Assembly (NCBI RefSeq): GCF_017876095.1
Contig: NZ_JAGINM010000007.1
Span: 186,001-250,000, forward strand
Origin: Azospirillum agricola
Lineage (GTDB): Bacteria > Pseudomonadota > Alphaproteobacteria > Azospirillales > Azospirillaceae
Reading direction: 5' to 3'
DNA: 64,000 bases
Numbering within the stretch: the first letter of the stretch is position 1; the number at the start of each line of letters is the position of its first letter. Of the stretch, positions 1 to 7,112 are shown one piece after another. A program made the position numbers and the translations under genes. The notes under the pieces were generated by a model. It saw only the letters and a program-made list of their open reading frames with translations. It was not told the origin of the DNA and did no database searches.

Positions 1-653
1 TCTTCGCCTCGGCCTGGGCGATGCTGGCCGACGGCGAACTGCCGGGCCATCTCGCGGCCAGCCTGTGGCGGGCGGCGGCCGGGTTCACGGCGGGGGCGGC
101 GCTGGGAATCCTGCTGGGGGTCGCGATGGCGCGGCTGCCCCGCCTGCACGGGGTGCTGAACCCGCTGGTCCAGATGTTCCGGGCGATCCCGTCCCTGGCC
201 TTCGTGCCGCTGGCGATCTTCTGGTTCGGCATCGGCGAGGCGTCGAAGATCTTCCTGATCGCCTGGGGCGTGTTCTTTCCGGTCTGGGTCAACAGCTTCA
301 TCGGGGTGCGCGACGTCAACCCGCTGTTCGCGCGCGCGGCCGCCAGCCTGGGGGCCGGCGGATGGCGCCTGCTGCTGCATGTGGTGCTGCCGGCGGCTCT
401 GCCCTTCATCGTCGCCGGACTACGGGTCAGCCTGTCGGTCGCCCTGGTCATCCTGGTGGCGGCGGAACTGGCCGGCGCCATGCGTGGCGTGGGCTATCTG
501 ATCCAGCTCTCGCAGCTGGTGTTCCGGGTGGACCAGATGTTCGTCGGCCTGCTGGCCTTGGGTGTCATGGGCTTCACGGCCGATGCCCTGTTCGACCTGG
601 GCGTCCGCCGCCTGATGCCTTGGTACGGGGCGGAGCGGAAGACCGGCCGCTAG
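1..653 (+). CDS. ABC transporter permease, SsuC/TauC type, 5'-truncated by the window edge
   Basis: The frame is open from base 3, so the gene starts upstream; 216 residues are visible. It is very hydrophobic, with several membrane segments and the cytoplasmic EAA-type loop that docks on the ATPase (ASLGAGGWRLLLHVVLP). This is the BPD_transp_1 fold used by inner-membrane importers of sulfonates, taurine, nitrate or pyrimidines. The substrate cannot be read from the permease; an organosulfur compound is inferred from the neighbours. Its TAG stop overlaps the stop of the convergent XRE gene by a few bases. The binding protein and ATPase are presumably upstream. Confidence 0.85.
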   Translation, partial: FASAWAMLADGELPGHLAASLWRAAAGFTAGAALGILLGVAMARLPRLHGVLNPLVQMFRAIPSLAFVPLAIFWFGIGEASKIFLIAWGVFFPVWVNSFIGVRDVNPLFARAAASLGAGGWRLLLHVVLPAALPFIVAGLRVSLSVALVILVAAELAGAMRGVGYLIQLSQLVFRVDQMFVGLLALGVMGFTADALFDLGVRRLMPWYGAERKTGR

Positions 654-946
654 ACCTCCGGCCCCGCTCCGTCACGCGGATCGGACGTCGTCGCCGCCGT
701 TCTCGGTCCGCCGTGATCCATACGCGAGGAGGGTGGGCGTGAACCGGCCGGGATCGCGAAAAAATCGGCCAGCCCGATCGGGAAGCTGTCGAGAATCTTT
801 TCCAGGGACGCGATGGACGGGCTCGTCTTGTCCTTTTCGATCAGAGAGATCAACGCGTTGCTGATGCCCGAGCGCCTTGCCAGGGCGCGCTGCGACAGTC
901 CATGCGTTTCCCGCAGGCTCTGCAATCTCTTCCCAAGATCGGACAT
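650..946 (-). CDS. XRE-family helix-turn-helix protein, truncated (PuuR-like DNA-binding domain only)
   Basis: 98 residues from ATG at 946. Residues 1-63 are a clear HTH_3 domain (GKRLQSLRETHGLSQRALA, then SGISNALISLIEKDKTSPS) and run into SFPIGLADFFAIP, the usual hinge of PuuR-type repressors. In that family a cupin sensor domain of about 100 residues follows. Here the chain diverges into about 30 low-complexity residues (GSRPPSSRMDHGG...) and stops. It may be a decayed gene or a stand-alone DNA-binding remnant that can compete for operators. Its 3' end meets the convergent permease. The HTH assignment is firm; function is uncertain. Confidence 0.7.
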   Translation of the reverse strand: MSDLGKRLQSLRETHGLSQRALARRSGISNALISLIEKDKTSPSIASLEKILDSFPIGLADFFAIPAGSRPPSSRMDHGGPRTAATTSDPRDGAGPEV

Positions 947-1448
947 GGCTTTATCCCCTTCGGGGAGTTTCAGCGGTCGCTTTCGCCGTGGGGCAACGGC
1001 GTGCCGGACATCGGCGTCGAACAGGATGGCGGGTCGTGCCGCTCCAGCTGGTAGCGGGCCCATTCCACAAACCCGTGCCGGCGATCCCAAGGTCAAACGT
1101 TGCGAGTGCCCTTGGCCGCGACGGGCGGACGTTCCCCGCAAGGAACCCGCTCTCACGCTCGTTTCCACAAGATCGGCCATACAAATCTGTTTGTAAAGTA
1201 GTTTTGCATTAATGAATAGTTGAATAATTAATATGAACTATATTTTTTTGTTCATTGTTTGATTCCGCTGTATTCGATCAAAGGATGACGCGCACGGCTG
1301 GCGCGCGCATCCTGGCGGACGGGCACCGCGCATGGGAGGGCTGGCCGTGCGGCCCTTCGTGCCGGACGGCGGCAAGACCGAGGACGTCGGCAAAGCGCTC
1401 GACCGCAAGAGCATCACGGCGCGCTCCGGCCCTCGCTTCGGTCATCGC
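947..1448. other. Intergenic region with AT-rich island and inverted repeats; no convincing gene
   Basis: About 500 bases between the XRE stub and the acyl-CoA dehydrogenase gene. I found no recognisable protein in any frame. Bases 1201-1265 are strikingly AT-rich for this genome. They carry an inverted repeat ATGAAC (1233-1238) / GTTCAT (1250-1255). The TACAAA-N4-TTTGTA palindrome at 1180-1195 is listed separately. The remainder is ordinary GC-rich sequence that may be gene debris. Confidence 0.5.
1180..1195. promoter_or_regulatory. Operator-like palindrome, copy 1 of the presumed TetR site
   Basis: TACAAATCTGTTTGTA is a perfect 6-bp inverted repeat (TACAAA / TTTGTA) around TCTG. It matches the element in front of the ABC ATPase gene (TACAAACCTGTCTGTC, 6746-6761) and, less closely, the one between osmC and tetR (3187-3206). 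Here no intact gene begins next to it; the nearest is the XRE stub 234 bases away. That fits a promoter whose gene has been lost. Binding is inferred. Confidence 0.5.
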
Positions 1449-2573
1449 TCAGGACGCCGCCACCGCCTTCCACAGCCGCATGCTGCCGCGCCCCTGGTCG
1501 ATCTCGCTCAGCTCCTTGCGAAGATGCTTGATCGATGGCGTGACGATGGCGACGAAATACGCCTCGCGCAGGCGCCGCTGCGCCGTCGCGTTGCGCAGGT
1601 AGCCGCGGGCGCCCGCGTGCAGCATGACGGCGTTGGCGGCACGCAGGCTCCATTCCGCCGCCGCCAGCCGGGCCTCCAGAAGCGTGCGCATGTGGTCGGG
1701 GGTGTTGCGGTGGGGCGTCGCCGCCAGTGCGGCGATTGTGGCCTCCAGCCCGGCCAGCGCCTCCTCGAACAGCTCCGGGCGCTCGGGCAGATAGGCGTTG
1801 ATGGCGGCTTGGCCGGCGTCGGACTCGCGCATCGCCGCGACCGCGCCCCGGATCAGGCCGAGCGCCATGCCCGCCTGCAACAGGATGAAGCCGGGGGTGA
1901 TCGTGGCGAGGAAGGGCTCGGCCGGGTCGGCCAGGACATGCTCGTCGGCGACGAAGGCGCGCTTGACCATTACGGCGACGGTGCGGGTTCCCTCCAGCGC
2001 GCAGAAATGGCTGCGCTGGGCGATGCTCACCCCCTCCTGCCCGCAGCGCAGCAGCGCCATGACGTTGCCCGCGCGTCCCGGCACCGCGAAGACGGCTCCG
2101 AAGACATGCCCGTCGCCCAGGTTGGACACCCAGGGCAGGGCGCCCGTCACCACATAGCCGCCGGACACGCGCTCCCCGGTCAGCCGCACCGGCTCGATGC
2201 CGGCGTAGGCCTTCATCGGGTTGGACAACCCGGTGCCGCCCAGTTGCCGGCCGGACGCGACCTCGGGCAGCAGGGCGTCGCGCAGGCCGGTGTTGGCGCT
2301 GTTGGCCAGATACCAGCCGCAGGCGTCCTGGCACCAGACCGCGAAGGCGGTGGACAGGCAGCTCTCGCCGACCGCCGCCATGCCGGCGATGGCGTCCCAC
2401 AAGCCGTCGCCGGGATCGCCGGTGACGTGCCGGGCGAACAGGCTGGCGTCGCCGAAGCGGCGCAGCGCCGCCTCGGGATACAGGCCGTCCTGGTCGATGG
2501 CGTCCACCAAGGGCGCCAGATCGCTGCGGATCAGGTCGCGGAGCGGCGACCAGTCCATCGGTGTCCGTCCCAT
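1449..2573 (-). CDS. Acyl-CoA dehydrogenase-family flavoprotein (SfnB/DszC-like)
   Basis: 374 residues, starting at ATG 2573 behind GAGGAG. The all-helical N-terminal domain, central beta domain (GLSNPMKAYAGIEPVRL, then GYVVTGALPWVSNLGDG) and C-terminal helices have acyl-CoA dehydrogenase architecture. The usual QxxGGxGY motif near the C-terminus is replaced by HAGARGYLRNATAQRRLREA. This resembles the branch whose members act as FMNH2/FAD-dependent monooxygenases or sulfur-compound oxidoreductases rather than beta-oxidation enzymes. It sits 13 bases after the OsmC gene in one operon. An organosulfur role is inferred from context; the exact reaction is unknown. Confidence 0.75.
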   Translation of the reverse strand: MGRTPMDWSPLRDLIRSDLAPLVDAIDQDGLYPEAALRRFGDASLFARHVTGDPGDGLWDAIAGMAAVGESCLSTAFAVWCQDACGWYLANSANTGLRDALLPEVASGRQLGGTGLSNPMKAYAGIEPVRLTGERVSGGYVVTGALPWVSNLGDGHVFGAVFAVPGRAGNVMALLRCGQEGVSIAQRSHFCALEGTRTVAVMVKRAFVADEHVLADPAEPFLATITPGFILLQAGMALGLIRGAVAAMRESDAGQAAINAYLPERPELFEEALAGLEATIAALAATPHRNTPDHMRTLLEARLAAAEWSLRAANAVMLHAGARGYLRNATAQRRLREAYFVAIVTPSIKHLRKELSEIDQGRGSMRLWKAVAAS

Positions 2574-2586
2574 GTCGGTCTCCTCC

Positions 2587-3156
2587 TCAACGGGCCAGGG
2601 CGACCGACAGCCCGACCGGCCGGATGAAGGTGTTGGCGACCGGCGACCACGCCGTCGCGTGGGCGACCAGCGCGTCCAGGCGTTCGCGCGGGGCGTCGGC
2701 CTCCAGCACGACCTTGGCGCGGACCTCGGTGAAGCCGACCGGCTTGGTCTCGGCCAGATCGCCGGTGCCCCAGACGGCGGTGATGTTGATGTCGCCTTCC
2801 AGCTCCAGTTCCAGCTTGGCGATGACGATGCCCTGGGCGATGGCGTTGGCGTGGATGCCGACCGCCAGACAGGAGCCCAACGCGGCCAGCGCGGCTTCGG
2901 ACGGGTTGGGGGCGGTGTCGTCGCCCAGCAGCTGCGGCGGCTCGTCGACGATGTGGGGCGGCAGGTTGCGGATGAAGTTGGCGTGGCGGAAGCGGCCCTC
3001 GGCCACCGTGCGGCACTTCACCGTCTTCACCACGTCGGGGTTGGCCTTGCCGACGGCGGCCAGCGTCTCCAGCCCCGCCTTGTCGATGGGGGCGAGGCAG
3101 CCGGTGACGGCGGTGCGGGGGTGTTGGATGCCGGGCTTCTGGTCGGTCTGCGTCAT
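2587..3156 (-). CDS. OsmC-family protein with a Ser in place of the second catalytic Cys
   Basis: 189 residues from ATG 3156, preceded by AAGGAG. OsmC/Ohr proteins reduce organic hydroperoxides with two cysteines. The helix cysteine is present (AALAALGSCLAVGIHANAIA), but the usual CPV motif near the C-terminus reads SPVANTF. Canonical dithiol peroxidase chemistry is therefore unlikely; related SPV-type members exist. It is first gene of a two-gene operon with the flavoprotein and divergent from tetR, with an operator-like element between them. A role in handling a sulfur or thiol intermediate is inference. Confidence 0.85.
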   Translation of the reverse strand: MTQTDQKPGIQHPRTAVTGCLAPIDKAGLETLAAVGKANPDVVKTVKCRTVAEGRFRHANFIRNLPPHIVDEPPQLLGDDTAPNPSEAALAALGSCLAVGIHANAIAQGIVIAKLELELEGDINITAVWGTGDLAETKPVGFTEVRAKVVLEADAPRERLDALVAHATAWSPVANTFIRPVGLSVALAR

Positions 3157-3186
3157 CGGGTTTCTCCTTGTCTTTGCGGGAAAAAT

Positions 3187-3206
3187 GGACATACAGGTCT
3201 TTCTAG
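3187..3206. promoter_or_regulatory. Operator-like element, copy 2, in the osmC/tetR divergent promoter
   Basis: Read on the minus strand the bases are TAGAAAGACCTGTATGTCC. They share TAnAnAnACCTGTnTGTC with the copy at 6744-6763. The site lies between the OsmC start (3156) and the TetR start (3255), where an autoregulating TetR repressor normally binds. The similarity is visible; binding is inferred. Confidence 0.5.
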
Positions 3207-3254
3207 GAGCGGGCGCGCGAGCGCCGCTCCGGGACCGGCGGGAGGGGGTGAGGA

Positions 3255-3884
3255 ATGGCCGAACGGAAAAAGGCCGAACAGCCGGGCAGGGGCGCCAATG
3301 AGGGCGCCAATGAGGGCGTCAAGCCCGCCGAGCGCATCGTCGAGGCGGCGCGCCGGCTGTTCTGCCGCGACGGCATCCACGCCACCGGCATCGACCGCAT
3401 CCTGGCCGAGGCCGGGACCGCCAAGATGACGCTCTACAACCAGTTCGGCTCGAAGGAAGGGCTGATCGAGACGGTGCTGCGGCGGGAAAGCGACGACTGG
3501 TGCGCGTGGTTCGCCGGTGCGCTCGGCGCCGCCGGCCCGACGCCGCGCGAGCGGCTCGACGGCGTGTTCCCCGCTCTGCGCGACTGGTTCGAGCGTGGCG
3601 ACTACACCGGCTGCGCCATCATGAACGCGGTGGCCGAATACCCCAAGGGCGACCCCGCCATCCGCGCCATCGCGATGGAGCACAAGGGCAAGGTCGGCGC
3701 CCTCCTGAAGGGGATCATCGTCCAGACGGGCTGCCGGCGCCCCGACGCGCTGCTGGGCGAGATGGCGATCCTGATCGACGGGGCGATCATCGCGGCGTTG
3801 ATCGCCGGCGACCCCGCGGCGGCCGATGCGGCGGGGCGCATCGCCCGACTGGTGATCGCGGACCATTGCGATCATCGCTCGTGA
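3255..3884 (+). CDS. TetR/AcrR-family transcriptional repressor
   Basis: 209 residues, ATG preceded by GGAGGGGGTGAGGA. Residues about 25-70 form the TetR helix-turn-helix (RIVEAARRLFCRDGIHATG, then DRILAEAGTAKMTLYNQFGS, KEGLIETVL). The rest is a helical ligand-binding domain. A perfect 12-bp tandem repeat near the start (3291-3302 and 3303-3314) gives GANEGANEG, a flexible N-terminal tail. It is divergent from osmC and overlaps the 3' end of the convergent ABC permease by 13 bases. It probably represses the osmC and ABC operons through the shared palindrome. The ligand is unknown, perhaps an organosulfur compound or a hydrophobic acid. Confidence 0.88.
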   Translation: MAERKKAEQPGRGANEGANEGVKPAERIVEAARRLFCRDGIHATGIDRILAEAGTAKMTLYNQFGSKEGLIETVLRRESDDWCAWFAGALGAAGPTPRERLDGVFPALRDWFERGDYTGCAIMNAVAEYPKGDPAIRAIAMEHKGKVGALLKGIIVQTGCRRPDALLGEMAILIDGAIIAALIAGDPAAADAAGRIARLVIADHCDHRS

Positions 3885-4660
3885 TCCCAGCCGAAGCGGC
3901 GGATCGCCCCCAGGCACAGCCCGTCCAGCGCGAAGCCCAGCGTCCCGATGACCAGCACCATGGCCGCCAGCCGGTCGTATTCCAGCGTGTCGCGGGCGTC
4001 GTTGATGGCGTAGCCGAGGCCGCTCGTGACCCCCAGATACTCGGCCGGGACCAGCACGATCCAGGCGACGCCCAGCGCCAGCCGGATTCCGGTCAGCACG
4101 TCGCGCGCGATGGCCGGCAGGACGACGACGCGCAGCGTCTGCACCGGCCCGGCGCCGAGGTTGCGGGCGACCTTGAACCAGTCCGGGTCGATCTTGGCGA
4201 GGCCGTTGGCGGTGGCGAAGGTGACCGGCCAGACCGCCGCCGCCGCGATCAGGAAGACGATGGCGCCGTCCCAGCTGGCGAAGCTCAACACCGCGATCGG
4301 CATCCAGGCCAGCGGCGACACCATGCGCAGGAACTGGAACGGGATGTGGGTGGCGGCGCGCACCGCCTTGCTGCCGCCGACCAGCACGCCGAGCGGCACC
4401 CCCAGCGCGACGGCCACCGCCATGCCTTGCCCGACCCGCGCCAGGCTGGGGCCGGCGCTGCGCCACAGCTCGCCGCGCGCCACCAGATCGGCCAGCCGCC
4501 GCAAGGTCGGCCCCGGCGCGAAGCCGGCGAAGTTGGCGGTGTCCGGGTTGGCCGCGATGCGCCAGCCGGCCAGCCACCAGACCGCCAGCACGACGGCGCA
4601 GCCCAGCACCGGCCAGAGGACGCCGGCCAACGCTTGGCGCCTGCGCCTGGCTGCCGTCAC
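3872..4660 (-). CDS. ABC transporter permease, SsuC/TauC type
   Basis: 262 residues from a GTG start at 4660 that overlaps the stop of the binding-protein gene (GTGA), implying translational coupling. There are about six membrane segments and an EAA-type loop (ARNLGAGPVQTLRVVVLPA) typical of sulfonate/nitrate/taurine importers in the inner membrane. It forms an operon with the ATPase (5958-6740) and the Tat-exported binding protein (4657-5940), giving a complete importer. No ATG is available near the N-terminus, which supports GTG. Confidence 0.88.
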   Translation of the reverse strand: MTAARRRRQALAGVLWPVLGCAVVLAVWWLAGWRIAANPDTANFAGFAPGPTLRRLADLVARGELWRSAGPSLARVGQGMAVAVALGVPLGVLVGGSKAVRAATHIPFQFLRMVSPLAWMPIAVLSFASWDGAIVFLIAAAAVWPVTFATANGLAKIDPDWFKVARNLGAGPVQTLRVVVLPAIARDVLTGIRLALGVAWIVLVPAEYLGVTSGLGYAINDARDTLEYDRLAAMVLVIGTLGFALDGLCLGAIRRFGWDHER

Positions 4661-5940
4661 AGCGCCACCAGCTCGGCGCGCTCGAACGGGTTGTCGGCGT
4701 TGACGCTGGGGTCCCTGCGCCAGTCCGGGAATTTCTCCAGCGCGGCGCGGACGAAGCGGTAATCCACCAGATCCTTGGCGACGAACTCCGGGTCGAGTGT
4801 GGCGAGGAAGCTCCGGTCGCCGGCCACCACGGTCTCGCCCAGCGCCTGGACGATCAGCTTGGTTGCGCTGGGATAGGGCCAGGGCTGGAAATCGATCCGC
4901 CCGTTGCCCCAGGCCGCCTTGTTCCGAATCGCCTTGGGCTGAGCGTAGGCGGCCTCGTCGTAGAAGGTCATGGCGCGCCCGACCACGTCGGCCGGCATCG
5001 GCAGATAGCCCTTGCCGTCGCGCGACAGCAGACGAGCGACCTCCGTCTTGTTCTGCGAGGCGTAGATCTCGGCGCGGACGATGGCGTTCAGCACGGCTTG
5101 CGTCCATTCCGGGCGCTGCGTGGTGTCGGCCTCGTGCATGCAGACGACGCAGCAGGGGTGGTTCTTCCAGATGTCGCCGGTGAAGCGCAGGATCCTGCCG
5201 CCCGCCTTCAGCTCGCCCACCGCGTTGAACGGCTCGGCGACGATGTAGGCGTGGATCTTCCTGGCGGCGAGCGCCGGGGGCATGTCGGGCGGCGCCAGGA
5301 CCTGCAGGTTGCACTCGTCGGCGGCCAGCGGCTCGCCCTCGCCTCGGATGACCGCCTTCACCCCGGCGGCGCGCAGTGCCATTTGCAGCACGATGTTGTG
5401 CATCGAGTACCAATAGGGGACGGCGACCTGCTTGCCGGCCAGATCCTTGAAGCTCCCGACGCCGCTGTCCTTGCCGACGACCAGACCGGAGCCGTTGGTG
5501 TGGGCCCAGGCCATGATCTTGACCGGGACGCTGTTGTTGTAGCGCATCCACAGCGGGATCGGCTTCAGCAGGTGGACGAGGTTGAACTTGCCGGCGGCGA
5601 AGGATTCGACCAGCGGCGACCAGCCGCGCAGCAATTGCGGCTCCTCGACGTCCAGCCCCTCGTCCTTGTAGAAGCCCTTGGCGTGGGCGACCAGCAGGGC
5701 GGTGGCGTCGGTGATCGGCAGGTAGCCGATGCGCAGCTTCTCATCCGGCGCGGCGCGGGCCCTGCCCGCCGGCAGCCCGGCGAGCAGCGCCGCCAGCCCG
5801 CCGGCCGCCATCAGGTCCAGCGTGCGCCGTCGGGAGACGGGGGTTTGGGGGACGGGGGTTCGGGACAGAGGCCCCTCGGGCAAGCCCTCGGAGGGAAGAG
5901 GGTGGTGGTGCAGGCTCCAGTCGTCGCAGTTCTGGCACAT
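4657..5940 (-). CDS. ABC transporter substrate-binding protein with Tat signal and Cys/His-rich leader
   Basis: 427 residues. The first 16 residues hold a CxxC and three histidines (MCQNCDDWSLHHHPLP). About 20 residues later comes a twin-arginine signal (SRRRTLDLMAAGGLAALLAG) with an AxA-like cleavage site. The mature part is an NMT1/SsuA-type periplasmic binding protein (LRIGYLPITDATALLVAHAK, AAGKFNLVHLL). It carries a CCVVC cluster (NHPCCVVCMHEADTTQ). Tat export implies folding, possibly with a cofactor, before transport. It is the middle gene of ATPase-SBP-permease. The ligand is unknown; the family includes sulfonate, nitrate, bicarbonate and thiamine-precursor binders. Confidence 0.85.
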   Translation of the reverse strand: MCQNCDDWSLHHHPLPSEGLPEGPLSRTPVPQTPVSRRRTLDLMAAGGLAALLAGLPAGRARAAPDEKLRIGYLPITDATALLVAHAKGFYKDEGLDVEEPQLLRGWSPLVESFAAGKFNLVHLLKPIPLWMRYNNSVPVKIMAWAHTNGSGLVVGKDSGVGSFKDLAGKQVAVPYWYSMHNIVLQMALRAAGVKAVIRGEGEPLAADECNLQVLAPPDMPPALAARKIHAYIVAEPFNAVGELKAGGRILRFTGDIWKNHPCCVVCMHEADTTQRPEWTQAVLNAIVRAEIYASQNKTEVARLLSRDGKGYLPMPADVVGRAMTFYDEAAYAQPKAIRNKAAWGNGRIDFQPWPYPSATKLIVQALGETVVAGDRSFLATLDPEFVAKDLVDYRFVRAALEKFPDWRRDPSVNADNPFERAELVAL

Positions 5941-5957
5941 CGGTCGTCGTCCTCGGG

Positions 5958-6740
5958 TCAGATTTGGTGAAAATCGCCGGGCTGCGGCGGTTCCGTGGTT
6001 TCGCCCAGCGCGGCCAGCAGGCGACCACGCTCGAACTGCACCGCCGGATCGTCGATGCCGCGCTCGTCCGGCAGATGGTGGAAGGCGAGGTCGGCGCGGA
6101 TGCGGCCCGGCCGCGCGTCCATCACCAGGGCGCGGTCGGCCATCAGCACCGCCTCGTCGATGTCGTGGGTGACCAGCAGCAGGGTGATGCCGAGCCGCTT
6201 GGTGATCGCCCGCACCTCGACCTGGAGGGCGCGGCGCGTGAAGGCGTCGAGCGCCGAGAAGGGCTCGTCCAGCATCAGGATCTCAGGCTGGGCGGCCAGC
6301 GAGCGGGCCAGCGCCACCCGCTGCCGCTGCCCGCCGGACAGGCGCTGCACGTTGGTGCCGGCGCAATCGGCCATCTTGACCAGGGCGAGCAGCTCGCCGA
6401 CCGCCGCCGCGGAATCGCGCAGGCGGCCGGCGAAGCGCGGGCCGAGGGCGGCGTTCTCGAAGGCGGTCATCCAGGGGTAGAGCAACGGCTGCTGGAACAT
6501 CACCACCCAGCGGGCGGACGGCCCGCGCACCGGTTCGCCATGGATGTGGACCGCGCCGGCCGTCGGCCGCGCCAGCCCGGCCAGCAGATGCAGCAGCGTG
6601 GACTTGCCGCAACCGCTGCGCCCGACCACCGCCACCGCCTCGCCGGCCGCGACCTGGAAGCCGACATCCTGCAGCACAGGCTCGGCGTGGTGCCGGTAGC
6701 GGTGGCCGAGCCCATGGACGGAAAGCAGCGGCGCTGGCAT
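5958..6740 (-). CDS. ABC transporter ATP-binding protein, SsuB/TauB type
   Basis: 260 residues with Walker A GRSGCGKST, Q-loop (MFQQPLLYPWMTAFEN), signature LSGGQRQRVALARSLA, Walker B EILMLDEPFSALD and the H-loop in LLVTHDIDEA. It powers the importer encoded by the next two genes, 17 bases downstream. The ATG at 6740 lies directly against the operator-like palindrome at 6744-6763, and no strong ribosome-binding site is visible. Confidence 0.93.
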   Translation of the reverse strand: MPAPLLSVHGLGHRYRHHAEPVLQDVGFQVAAGEAVAVVGRSGCGKSTLLHLLAGLARPTAGAVHIHGEPVRGPSARWVVMFQQPLLYPWMTAFENAALGPRFAGRLRDSAAAVGELLALVKMADCAGTNVQRLSGGQRQRVALARSLAAQPEILMLDEPFSALDAFTRRALQVEVRAITKRLGITLLLVTHDIDEAVLMADRALVMDARPGRIRADLAFHHLPDERGIDDPAVQFERGRLLAALGETTEPPQPGDFHQI

Positions 6741-6743
6741 GTC

Positions 6744-6763
6744 TATACAAACCTGTCTGTCTG
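6744..6763. promoter_or_regulatory. Operator-like element, copy 3, at the ABC operon promoter
   Basis: TATACAAACCTGTCTGTCTG begins four bases from the ATPase start codon. It matches the perfect palindrome at 1180-1195 at most positions (TACAAA-YCTG-TYTGT) and the osmC/tetR site in its ACCTGT core. A repressor bound here would block transcription or initiation of the importer. Confidence 0.5.
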
Positions 6764-6999
6764 TTTCTATTTAAGGCTACAGATTCAATAGGAATTGGTC
6801 AACGGGGCTGTTGAATGATCCCGTCAGAATCTTCCGGCGTTTCCGATCACACGCGAACTCTCTGTGGAAGCATCCATCGGCAGGCGGCTTTCGGGCGTTG
6901 GCCGATGCGTGCCGACGGACCATCCAACCCGCCGAAACCATGGTTTCCCAACAGGTCCGCAATCCTCCCGCAGGCACTCAAGTTGGCGCTTGCATAATT

Positions 7000-7023
7000 C
7001 CTATTAAAAAAATAGGCTATAAT
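7000..7023 (+). promoter_or_regulatory. Inverted repeat and -10 element before the sulfurtransferase
   Basis: CCTATT-AAAAA-AATAGG (7000-7016) is immediately followed by TATAAT (7018-7023). The repeat occupies the spacer and -35 position, where a repressor of the sulfurtransferase/channel pair could bind. The regulator is not identified. Confidence 0.4.
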
Positions 7024-7112
7024 GGTATTTCACATTGCCAATGCGGCCTCTTGCCGTCCCGTGTCCGATTTCCCCTGCCGCACCGATGACGAACCGAGGA
7101 GTCCAACCGACC

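Larger units (their letters stand above)
6741..7112. promoter_or_regulatory. Divergent control region between ABC operon and sulfurtransferase
   Basis: About 370 bases without a recognisable gene. At the left end is the TetR-type element. At the right end are an AT-rich stretch, an inverted repeat CCTATT (7000-7005) / AATAGG (7011-7016), and TATAAT at 7018-7023, a plausible -10 for the sulfurtransferase gene. A matching -35 at normal spacing is not evident, so activation or a non-standard promoter is possible. Confidence 0.45.

Noticed and set aside
951..1184. A 77-codon minus-strand open frame beginning at the TetR-like palindrome
   Set aside because: No recognisable family, Arg-rich composition and a competing frame; treated as non-coding debris.
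3291..3314. Perfect 12-bp tandem repeat as a phase-variation tract
   Set aside because: The unit is a multiple of three, so copy-number change only alters GANE repeats in a disordered tail of TetR without switching the gene off.
6981..7000. TTGGCGCTTGCA as a sigma-54 -24/-12 promoter
   Set aside because: The GG and GC dinucleotides are only five bases apart instead of ten.
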